From positions 1-6,151 of the forward strand of contig JAITSR010000400.1 in the NCBI GenBank assembly GCA_031287655.1: 6,151 nucleotides of DNA. Reading direction: 5' to 3'. The position numbers and the translations under genes were made by a program. Below are positions 1-5,906 of the stretch, piece by piece. Within the stretch, counting starts at the first letter, position 1, and every line of letters begins with the position of its first letter. A model generated the notes under the pieces. The model searched no databases, was not told where the DNA came from, and saw only the letters and a program-made list of their open reading frames with translations. This stretch comes from Clostridiales bacterium. Its GTDB lineage: Bacteria; Bacillota; Clostridia; WRLR01.

Positions 1-522
1 GCCGATGACCGCGCCGCCCCGGACGACCGGGAACATTGCGTTCATGATGTTGCCGCGGACCATCGTGCCCATCGACACCATCCGCCGGTTCTCCGCCATC
101 ACGAGACGCCCCGGGTGCGTCTCCGAAATCGGGCTGCCGACCGTATTCTGAAAACTCCCGGACGGCCCGTAGGTGAGGATCGCGTCGAGTTCGCGCGAAT
201 AAACTCCGATGCCAAGGCCCGCGGAGACGGATGCGATTTCGTCCGTGTCGCCGCGCAACGCCTCGTTTAAGACTGCGATTTTCTGCTCGCGCGTCGCGGT
301 CAAAGCGCCGGCATCCCGCAGGATCGCGTCATACCCGCCGTCCGAAAGGCGCGTGTCCAGAATCTGCGCCATCGACATCAGATGCGATTCCTTCTGGGAA
401 TAGAAGATGTTCTGGTTGACGTAACGCACGAGGTACCATGTGGCGATCAGCGGCACGCTAAGGCACACAAATAGGATGACATACGCTCTGCTGTGAAGTG
501 ACAACCGCGGCAACGTCTTCAA
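1..522 (-). CDS. Membrane-anchored sensor protein, probable histidine kinase (5' part, cut by window edge)
   Basis: The frame is open from a TTG at 522-520 to the window edge, giving the first 174 residues. The N-terminus is short and basic, followed by one membrane segment at about residues 13-33 (YVILFVCLSVPLIATWYLV). A predicted extracytoplasmic region comes next, with the run GVYSRELDAILTYGPS at about 106-121, then HPGR at 136-139 and VRGNIMNAMFPVVRGGAVIG at 155-174. From memory, this kind of segment occurs in the periplasmic sensor part of Bacillota histidine kinases that continue into HAMP/PAS and kinase domains. No kinase domain lies in the window, so the kinase call is inference; a diguanylate cyclase or chemoreceptor is possible. 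The TTG start is chosen because AGAAAGGA lies 10 nt upstream and no in-frame ATG is near. The gene is divergent from the AEC permease gene, which may be its target. Confidence 0.6.
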   Translation of the reverse strand, partial: MKTLPRLSLHSRAYVILFVCLSVPLIATWYLVRYVNQNIFYSQKESHLMSMAQILDTRLSDGGYDAILRDAGALTATREQKIAVLNEALRGDTDEIASVSAGLGIGVYSRELDAILTYGPSGSFQNTVGSPISETHPGRLVMAENRRMVSMGTMVRGNIMNAMFPVVRGGAVIG

Positions 523-532
523 ACGTATGGAT

Positions 533-540
533 TCCTTTCT
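533..540 (-). promoter_or_regulatory. Ribosome binding site of the sensor gene
   Basis: AGAAAGGA reads on the minus strand 10 nt before the TTG at 522. It supports a TTG start where no ATG is available. Confidence 0.6.
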
Positions 541-565
541 GTGATCTGATGGTTTCGCTTTGTTA

Positions 566-594
566 ATTGTACCACTTTTGGAAGAAACGGACAA
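566..594 (-). promoter_or_regulatory. Sigma-A-like promoter for the sensor gene
   Basis: On the minus strand the -35 box is TTGTCC (594-589) and the -10 box is TACAAT (571-566), with a 17-nt spacer. The -35 box matches consensus TTGACA at four of six bases and the -10 box matches TATAAT at five of six. Transcription would start near 559, leaving a leader of about 37 nt before the TTG at 522. This is read by eye and not tested. Confidence 0.65.
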
Positions 595-617
595 GATGAG
601 TGTACTTTATATCCGCC

Positions 618-646
618 TTGTCAGCGGCGCGCGCATATTATATACT
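618..646 (+). promoter_or_regulatory. Sigma-A-like promoter for the AEC permease gene
   Basis: The -35 box is TTGTCA (618-623) and the -10 box is TATACT (641-646), with exactly 17 nt between them. The start of transcription would be near 653, about 30 nt before the TTG at 682. The spacer is made largely of alternating purine-pyrimidine bases (cgcgcgcatat, 628-638). The -35 box of the opposing promoter lies only 23 bp away, so one regulator bound between 595 and 617 could affect both directions. Confidence 0.65.
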
Positions 647-665
647 GTGATTGCCTAAATGAATT

Positions 666-673
666 GGAGGTGA
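666..673 (+). promoter_or_regulatory. Ribosome binding site that sets the AEC start
   Basis: GGAGGTGA is a near-perfect Shine-Dalgarno site, 8 nt before the TTG at 682. The frame is open further upstream to a TTG at 664, but that codon overlaps the Shine-Dalgarno site itself, so 682 is the likelier start. Confidence 0.8.
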
Positions 674-681
674 CGGATAAT

Positions 682-1629
682 TTGAACAGTCTTTTGGTCG
701 CGTCGAACGTCGTCCTGCCGCTTGTCGTCCTGATCGCCGTCGGCTATGCGACAAAAGCCGTTAAGTGGATTTCTTACGAATCCTACATGCAGATGAACAA
801 GCTCGTTTTTAACATTCTGCTGCCGTGCGTGCTCTTTCAAAACGTCTACTCGGCCTCGATTTCGGAGCTTGTCAACATAAAACTCGTCCTGTTCGGCCTC
901 CTTTCGATCCTCGCCGTCTTTTTTTGCGGGATTCCGATCGTCAGGGCGCTGACGCAGGACGACAAAAAGCGCGGCGTCGCGCTTCAAGGGATTTTTCGGA
1001 GCAACTTTGTGCTGTACGGGCTGCCGATCGTGCAGTCGATGTACAGCCGCGAGCGCCTCGCGTCGACGACGTTTCTGATCTCGATGATCGTCCCGCTGTT
1101 CAATATCCTCGCGGTCGTCGCGCTTGAGATGTTCCGGAACGAGAGCGGGAAGGTGAACGTCGGAAAAATCCTGTTCAACATCATTCGGAACCCGCTGATC
1201 ATCGGCACGGCGCTTGGAATCCTCTGCTCCGCGCTGCGTGTCGAGTTTCCGCAGATCGTGCAGCACTCCCTCGACAACCTCACGAGCGCGGCGACGCCGA
1301 TCGCGCTGATTATCCTCGGCGGGACGTTCCAGCGGCAGACGCTCGGCGAGAACCGCAGGCTGCTCGCCGCGATCGCCTCGCTAAAGCTCGTCGCCGTCCC
1401 CGCGGTCTTTTTGGGCGCCGCGCTCCTGCTCGGCTTTCGAGACGTGGAGCTGCTCGCGTTTGTCGCGCTGTTCGGCTCCCCCGCCGCGGTCTCGTCCTTT
1501 AGTATGGCGCAGCAGATGGGCGGGGACAGCGAACTCGCCGGGCAGAACCTTCTGATTACGACGGTCGCCTCGGTCTTTACGATTTTTTTGTGGGTGTCGG
1601 TCCTGAACCACTTCGCGTTTCTGCGGTAG
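682..1629 (+). CDS. AEC-family (auxin efflux carrier type) permease
   Basis: This encodes a polytopic inner-membrane carrier of 315 residues, the usual size for the AEC family. Bacterial members transport organic anions such as malate, but the substrate here cannot be read from sequence. Family features are visible: a TM2 signature NKLVFNILLPCVLFQNVY at about 39-56, FRSNFVLYGLPI at about 105-116, NPLIIGTALGIL near 170-181, TPIALIILGG near 205-214, and the conserved GSPAAVSSFSMAQQM at about 265-279 followed by the last membrane segment. Hydrophobic segments fill both halves, with a charged central loop (about 145-162), as expected for a ten-helix inverted repeat. The TTG start at 682 is preferred because of the GGAGGTGA site at 666-673; starting at 664 would add six residues. 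The gene is divergent from the sensor gene, and its last 53 bp overlap the 3' end of the convergent MFS gene. Confidence 0.9.
   Translation: MNSLLVASNVVLPLVVLIAVGYATKAVKWISYESYMQMNKLVFNILLPCVLFQNVYSASISELVNIKLVLFGLLSILAVFFCGIPIVRALTQDDKKRGVALQGIFRSNFVLYGLPIVQSMYSRERLASTTFLISMIVPLFNILAVVALEMFRNESGKVNVGKILFNIIRNPLIIGTALGILCSALRVEFPQIVQHSLDNLTSAATPIALIILGGTFQRQTLGENRRLLAAIASLKLVAVPAVFLGAALLLGFRDVELLAFVALFGSPAAVSSFSMAQQMGGDSELAGQNLLITTVASVFTIFLWVSVLNHFAFLR
1577..1629. other. Tail-to-tail overlap of the AEC and MFS genes
   Basis: The AEC gene stops at TAG 1627-1629 on the plus strand and the MFS gene stops at TAA 1579-1577 on the minus strand, so 53 bp code on both strands. The AEC side encodes the conserved last helix, while the MFS side encodes a low-complexity tail. 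No hairpin with a T-tract is seen on either strand here. Confidence 0.85.
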
Positions 1630-2902
1630 CGTCGGCATCAGCCGCAGAATCCACGGCGACGGGCGCCGCGGCCGCGGTGTCAGCCGTTCGTATGCCGAGC
1701 GCGACGATCAAGTTCAGCAGCGACATCACGCCCGCGACGACGAATACATATTCCGGCCCCCAGTTGTACCAGATTACCCCGCAGACGGCGGAGCCCCCGA
1801 TTGAGACGACATGGTCAATTGCCATGCCGAGCGTGAGCGAGGGCGTCACATCCTCCGGCACGAGCGCGATCTGCCGCATATAAATTGCGCGGACCATCGC
1901 GAACTGCGCGGACATTCGGTCGACGACGTTCAGCAGATAGACGAGCAGCATCGCGAGACCCGCGAGGACGACGACATGTCCGGGCTGCATGTTAACCCAC
2001 CGGCTCAGGCTGCCATACCCGATATAGATGAAGATGAACGCGAGCGCCTCGACGATCATGACCCTGCGCACGCCGTACCGGTCAATCAGCCTGCCGACGA
2101 CCGGCATAAAGAAAATGCCGATCAGCGCGCCGATGATCGCGAGGAGCGACATGCTGTCCGCGCGGAAATTCAAAAGCTCGATCAGCACCCACGGGCTGTA
2201 GACGAACATGATTTGCTTGCGCCCGCCGAACAGCGCGCAGATCAGATAGTAGCGAACGTACTCCTTGCGCCACACAAAACGGACGCGCGCAGGCTCCGAG
2301 GTCCCGTCGTCCCGCCGCTCCGGTATCTGCCTTCGCAGCACGGCGATCAGGCAGGCGGCAAAAAGATAGAGCACGGCCGCGATCAAAAACACCGTGACCG
2401 GCGTCTCAAAGCTGAACCAGCCGATGCGGAAGCCGAAAAACGTCACGATCCCCGCGACCATCAGGGCGGCCATGCGCAAACTGTTGAAGCGCCCGAGCAA
2501 AAAGCCCGCGTTCTGCTGCTTTGCGAGCGAGAGTCCGATGCTGTCGCCCAGCGGGATATACATGTGCTGTCCGAGTGAGTAGATGAACAGAAATACGAGC
2601 ATACCCGCAAAGCTCGGGCGGTAGAAGCCGAGTGCAACGAGTCCCGCCGCGGCGAGGAACTGCGCGACAATCGCGCTTTTGATGTTGCCGAGCGCCGCGA
2701 GCGCCGCGATCGCGAAGATCGACAGGACGCCCGGCAGCTCCCTCGGAAACTCGATAAAGCCGCGCTGCTGCGCGTTTGTGTCATACGCCTCTTTGAAGTA
2801 GTTCGCCATCAGGGAGTCGCTCATACCCGCCGCGAGACCGACGAGCGCGGACACGGCGAGGAATACGAGAATCTCCCGTCTCATAATCTGTGAGTCATTC
2901 AA
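1577..2902 (-). CDS. Major facilitator superfamily (MFS) transporter
   Basis: This predicted secondary carrier has about 441 residues and roughly twelve hydrophobic segments. The clearest signature is GRLIDRYGVRR at about 270-280, the MFS motif A form in the loop between helices 8 and 9. The equivalent loop in the first half (near LGNIKSA, about 71-77) is degenerate. A charged loop (about 191-214, with RRQIPERRDD) separates the two six-helix halves. The substrate is unknown. The C-terminus ends in about 37 Ala/Asp/Thr-rich residues that look disordered; the last 16 or so are encoded within the overlap with the AEC gene. The start is uncertain. TTG at 2902 has AGGAAGGA 12 nt upstream. TTG at 2914 directly abuts that site (445 residues). 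ATG at 2884 lacks one. It follows the PotD-like gene by about 45 bp with no terminator visible, so it probably belongs to the same operon. Confidence 0.85.
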   Translation of the reverse strand: MNDSQIMRREILVFLAVSALVGLAAGMSDSLMANYFKEAYDTNAQQRGFIEFPRELPGVLSIFAIAALAALGNIKSAIVAQFLAAAGLVALGFYRPSFAGMLVFLFIYSLGQHMYIPLGDSIGLSLAKQQNAGFLLGRFNSLRMAALMVAGIVTFFGFRIGWFSFETPVTVFLIAAVLYLFAACLIAVLRRQIPERRDDGTSEPARVRFVWRKEYVRYYLICALFGGRKQIMFVYSPWVLIELLNFRADSMSLLAIIGALIGIFFMPVVGRLIDRYGVRRVMIVEALAFIFIYIGYGSLSRWVNMQPGHVVVLAGLAMLLVYLLNVVDRMSAQFAMVRAIYMRQIALVPEDVTPSLTLGMAIDHVVSIGGSAVCGVIWYNWGPEYVFVVAGVMSLLNLIVALGIRTADTAAAAPVAVDSAADADATAETRSGSGPTPTKKS

Positions 2903-2914
2903 TCTGCTGTCCAA

Positions 2915-2922
2915 TCCTTCCT
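2915..2922 (-). promoter_or_regulatory. Ribosome binding site of the MFS gene
   Basis: AGGAAGGA lies on the minus strand in the short gap after the PotD-like gene. It is 12 nt before TTG 2902 and directly adjacent to TTG 2914, so it favours the former. The surrounding gap (2903-2947) holds no hairpin with a T-tract and no convincing promoter. Confidence 0.5.
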
Positions 2923-2947
2923 AAAGTAGTCGATTCAGGCGGGTCCG

Positions 2948-4231
2948 TCAATTCTGGCCTGTCGCCGTCTTGAACTCCGTCCAGACAAGGTCGTGCTCCG
3001 CGGTCGCCTCGTCGCTGATGTTTTGGATCATCTCCATGTTGACGTTGAAGCCCTCCGGCAGGATCAGAAGGTCTTTTAGCGAAACGTCTATAAACTCGTT
3101 TGCCGCGCGGTTCGTGCTGTAGTATCCGAGGTATAAGAAGCAGTCCGCGCCGCGCGCGGCGTCCAAGATGTAGTCGAGGAAAGCGTAGGCTGCGCCCGCG
3201 TTCGGCGCTTTGCTCGGAATGAAGCCCGCCATCACGCCAAAGCCGATCCCCTCTTTGGGGAACACGACGCGCAGTTCCGGATTCTCGACGACCGCGCTGA
3301 ACACCTGAGAGGTATACATCACGCCCGCGCCGATCTCCCCGGAGAGCAGGTCCGCCTCGAGCTGGTCGTCCTTGATCAGGCGGATATTCGGCGCGAGTTC
3401 AAGCAGCTTTTGGCCCGCGGCGCGGATGATACCGAGGTCCTCGGTGTTGTAGCTCTCGCCGAGCACCTTGAGCGCCATGCCGTTGATCACACGGAAGTTC
3501 CCGATCAGGCCGAGGTTGTTCGCGAGCGCCGGGTCCCACAGGTCGGCGTAGCCTGTAATCTCGATGCCGACCGCCGAGGGGTCGTACACGATCGTCTGGA
3601 CGCCCGCTCCATAAGGCACCGTGTATTCGTCATTGGGATCGTAGAACTGCTTTTGGTAGGCCGGGTCGATATTTGCGTAATTTTTCAGCTTCGCCGTGTC
3701 GAGTTTTTGCGCGAGACCCTCCGCGATCACGGTCTCGATGATGTAGTCGTCCGCGATTACGAGGTCGTAGTCGCCGCCCTGCGCGGTTTCGAGTTTTGAG
3801 AGCATCGTCTCGTCATAGTCAAAGTTCACATAGTTGATGCGGATACCGGTCTCGGCGGTAAAGCCGTCAAGAATATCCTGCGGGAACATGCCCTCCCATG
3901 TATAAAGGTTCAGCTGCGTACCCGTGAGCGCCGGATCGGCTAAAGCCGACGCCGCGGCCGTGGATGCGGGCGCTTCCGTTGCCGCCGTTGTGGTCGCTGA
4001 CGCGGCTGCCGCGGTCGTCGTCGATGCAGCGGCAGACGTCGCCGCCGCCGCTGACGATGTTGTGGACTCCGCCGCAGCTTCGGTCGCAGCTTCGGTCGTT
4101 GCGGCCGCAGTCGTGGCCGCCGCGGCGGTCGTCGGGTCCGCGGCCGGCGCGCCGCCGCAGCCCGCGACCAAAAACAGCGAAAGTAAAAGCAAGGCCGCTG
4201 TTCCTCTGTTCCTCTTTTTTTGTGTTTTCAC
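2948..4231 (-). CDS. potD: PotD-like lipoprotein, ABC transporter solute-binding protein
   Basis: This is the extracytoplasmic ligand-capture subunit, 427 residues. It has a basic N-terminus, a hydrophobic stretch and a lipobox LVAGC with the lipid-modified Cys at 25. An Ala/Thr/Ser/Glu-rich linker follows (about 26-103), then the binding domain (about 106-427). The domain follows E. coli PotD closely in pattern: LNLYTWEG (107-114), YDLVIADDY (155-163), YADLWDPA (228-235), FPKEG (324-328), GYYSTN (369-374). Compared with PotD from memory, W34 and Y293 are kept (W112, Y370). The polyamine-contacting acids D168, E171, D257 and E36 align with N245, V248, M334 and G114, and W229 and W255 with Y306 and G332. 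Acids appear instead at E113, D161 and D162. The fold and operon role are secure but polyamine specificity is doubtful, so the gene symbol means family only. The GTG start is supported by GGAGG 10 nt upstream (4246-4242). The gap after the potC-like gene is 17 bp. Confidence 0.88.
   Translation of the reverse strand: MKTQKKRNRGTAALLLLSLFLVAGCGGAPAADPTTAAAATTAAATTEAATEAAAESTTSSAAAATSAAASTTTAAAASATTTAATEAPASTAAASALADPALTGTQLNLYTWEGMFPQDILDGFTAETGIRINYVNFDYDETMLSKLETAQGGDYDLVIADDYIIETVIAEGLAQKLDTAKLKNYANIDPAYQKQFYDPNDEYTVPYGAGVQTIVYDPSAVGIEITGYADLWDPALANNLGLIGNFRVINGMALKVLGESYNTEDLGIIRAAGQKLLELAPNIRLIKDDQLEADLLSGEIGAGVMYTSQVFSAVVENPELRVVFPKEGIGFGVMAGFIPSKAPNAGAAYAFLDYILDAARGADCFLYLGYYSTNRAANEFIDVSLKDLLILPEGFNVNMEMIQNISDEATAEHDLVWTEFKTATGQN
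3923..4156 (-). repeat. Low-complexity Ala/Thr-coding tract in the PotD-like gene
   Basis: This stretch encodes about 78 residues (26-103) made mostly of Ala and Thr with some Ser and Glu, built from GCN and ACN codons. Such linkers are common after the lipobox in lipoproteins of Bacillota and are thought to span the cell wall. No exact long tandem unit is visible. The tract is the kind that can change length by slippage. Confidence 0.7.
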
Positions 4232-4248
4232 TTTTTTTCTTCCTCCTT

Positions 4249-5046
4249 TTATTGTGTTCTTTTATATTGTACGCGCGGGCTGCCTGCCCACGCGGAGAGC
4301 AGTCCGAGCGCCGCCGCCGCGAAAAACAGCAGCGTACACAGCGCGTTTGTCTTTGGCGTGACGCCGGTCTTTATCTGCGAATAAATCTTGATCGGCAGCG
4401 TATTGGTATCGACGCCGGTCACAAACACACTGATGATGACGTCGTCGAAGCTCATCGCAAAAGCGAGCAGCATCCCGGATACGATCGCGGGCAGGATCAG
4501 CGGCAGCGTGATGTCCCAAAACGCCCGCGCCTCGCTCGCCCCGAGGTCCTTTGCCGCCTCCGCGAGGCTCTTGTCGAGCCCGGCAAGCCGCGCTTTTACC
4601 ATCAGAAACACATACGGGATCGAAAACGCGGTGTGCGCGATCACGAGCGTCAGCATCCCGAACGGCAGCCCGATCAGCGAAAAAAACGCCAAAAATACCA
4701 TGCCGAGAATAATCTCCGGCGCCATGATCGGCAGCGTAGAGAGGAACGCCATCGCCTCGCCGCCAAAGAGCTTTGCGCGCGCGAGCCCCACCGCCGCGAG
4801 CGTGCCGACCGCCCCCGCGGCGCAGCTGGAGAGCAGGCCGAGCACAAGACTGTTGCGGAGCGCCTCAAACATCGAGCGGTCGCGGAACAGCTCCCGATAC
4901 CAGTCGAGCGTAAAGCCCGACCACACGGCGCTCTGCTTCGACGCGTTGAACGAATAGACAATCACAAACAGGATCGGCAGATACATCAGCGCGAGCATCA
5001 GACCGAGATAGAGACGCGAGGGCCTGATATGAAAATCTGTTCTCAT
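4249..5046 (-). CDS. potC: PotC-type ABC transporter permease
   Basis: This is the second membrane subunit of the importer, 265 residues, the normal length for PotC. About six membrane segments are visible, the first at about 12-33. The cytoplasmic EAA loop that contacts the ATPase reads EAAKDLGA at 163-170, followed by LPLILPAIVSG at 181-191. A PotC hallmark follows: SFDDVIISVFVTG (199-211), TLPIKIYSQIKTGVTPKTNALCTLL (216-240). The ATG start overlaps the potB-like stop in an ATGA (5046-5043). GGAGGG at 5058-5053, 6 nt upstream, serves as ribosome binding site, so the two permeases are translationally coupled. It would pair with the PotB-like subunit to form the channel. Family assignment is firm; substrate depends on the binding protein. 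Confidence 0.92.
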   Translation of the reverse strand: MRTDFHIRPSRLYLGLMLALMYLPILFVIVYSFNASKQSAVWSGFTLDWYRELFRDRSMFEALRNSLVLGLLSSCAAGAVGTLAAVGLARAKLFGGEAMAFLSTLPIMAPEIILGMVFLAFFSLIGLPFGMLTLVIAHTAFSIPYVFLMVKARLAGLDKSLAEAAKDLGASEARAFWDITLPLILPAIVSGMLLAFAMSFDDVIISVFVTGVDTNTLPIKIYSQIKTGVTPKTNALCTLLFFAAAALGLLSAWAGSPRVQYKRTQ

Positions 5047-5906
5047 ACGAGTCCCTCCAATTCCCCGCTGTGCGTCGCGCGCCGGTACACGAACAAAAAC
5101 AGGCTCGTGAGCGCCATCAGCACGACGCTGAGCGCGGCGGCAAAAGGCCAGTCATGCACCTTCATCAGCTGTTCTTGGATCAGCGTCCCGACGAGCACAA
5201 CCTTGTTTCCGCCGAGAATGTCCGCGATAAAATAGAGACCCATGCTCGGGATGAACGTCAGCACGAGACCGGAGCCGACGCCGGGCATCGTCAGCGGCAG
5301 GGCGACGGTCAAAAAAGCGTGGGAGCGCGGCGCGCCGAGGTCGCGCGCGGCTTCTAGCAGGCCCATGTCCAGCTTTTCGGCGCTCGAATAGACCGAGTAG
5401 ATCATAAACGGGACGAGCGCGTAGACCATGCCGACGACGACCGCCGGGTAGGTATAGAGCAGCTTGAGCGGCCTGTCCGTCAGACCGGCCCACATCAGGA
5501 GCCGGTCGAGCGCGCCGTTTGCGCGGAACACGATCATCCAGCCATACAGCCGCATGAGCGACGACGTCCAAAAGGGTACGATCAAAAGAATCATGCAGCG
5601 ATTGCGCCACTTGGGCGTGAGCCGCGCCATAAAATAGCCGAACGGGTAGCCGATGAGCGTGACGAGCGCTGTCGTCGCGAACGCGAGCCGGAGCGACTGC
5701 CAGAATGTCGCAAGGAACACCGGCTCCCCGATGTGCAGATAGTTCCGAAGCGTGAAATCCGCCTCGACACCCCACGCGCCGGAGCGCCGCATAAAACTCA
5801 AAACGAGCATGTAGGCGAGCGGGCCTATCACAAAGGCGAGCGTAAAAAGATACATCGGCAGGACGGCGAGCAGGGCGACGCGCCGCGACCGGCGGTCCCG
5901 CCTCAT
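5043..5906 (-). CDS. potB: PotB-type ABC transporter permease
   Basis: This is the first membrane subunit of the importer, 287 residues, typical of PotB/PotH. An Arg-rich N-terminus precedes the first membrane segment (about 10-37). Further hydrophobic segments lie near 66-90, 104-127, 150-170, 205-228 and 255-274. The EAA loop reads EAARDLGA at 185-192 with LPLTMPGVGSG at 203-213. A family-typical run LIVPFWTSSLMRLYGWM sits at about 108-124. The ATG overlaps the stop of the upstream ATPase gene in ATGA (5906-5903), and AGGA at 5919-5916 lies 9 nt upstream. The order ATPase-PotB-PotC-PotD is the canonical one for this family. Confidence 0.92.
   Translation of the reverse strand: MRRDRRSRRVALLAVLPMYLFTLAFVIGPLAYMLVLSFMRRSGAWGVEADFTLRNYLHIGEPVFLATFWQSLRLAFATTALVTLIGYPFGYFMARLTPKWRNRCMILLIVPFWTSSLMRLYGWMIVFRANGALDRLLMWAGLTDRPLKLLYTYPAVVVGMVYALVPFMIYSVYSSAEKLDMGLLEAARDLGAPRSHAFLTVALPLTMPGVGSGLVLTFIPSMGLYFIADILGGNKVVLVGTLIQEQLMKVHDWPFAAALSVVLMALTSLFLFVYRRATHSGELEGLV

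Noticed and set aside
209..419. Short plus-strand open frames of about 60 codons opposite the sensor gene.
   Set aside because: Arg/Ser-rich with no ribosome binding site; shadows of the minus-strand sensor frame, which has a membrane helix, promoter and ribosome binding site.
659..673. Four-codon mini open frame (ATG AAT TGG AGG TGA) just before the AEC gene, considered as a leader peptide.
   Set aside because: It contains the Shine-Dalgarno site of the AEC gene itself, has no ribosome binding site of its own, and is too short to show meaningful codon content.
655..1266. A 203-codon minus-strand open frame opposite the AEC gene.
   Set aside because: Highly charged shadow of the AEC coding frame; the AEC reading has conserved motifs, promoter and ribosome binding site.
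1621..1647. Inverted repeat CTGCGG/CCGCAG just at the AEC stop codon, considered as a terminator.
   Set aside because: The stem is only 6 bp with a 15-nt loop, and no T-tract follows on either strand.
1666..1677. Perfect 12-bp palindrome CCGCGGCCGCGG.
   Set aside because: It lies in the Ala-coding tail of the MFS gene and is explained by GCN codon runs; no T-tract or partner site is present.
1811..2578. A 255-codon plus-strand open frame opposite the MFS gene.
   Set aside because: Highly charged, with no domain or ribosome binding site; an antisense shadow of hydrophobic codons in the MFS gene.
3964..5235. A 423-codon open frame on the plus strand, opposite the PotD-like, PotC-type and PotB-type genes.
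   Set aside because: Its product is rich in Arg, His, Asp, Glu and Gln with no recognisable domain, the usual antisense image of GC-rich membrane protein genes. The minus-strand genes carry clear family motifs.
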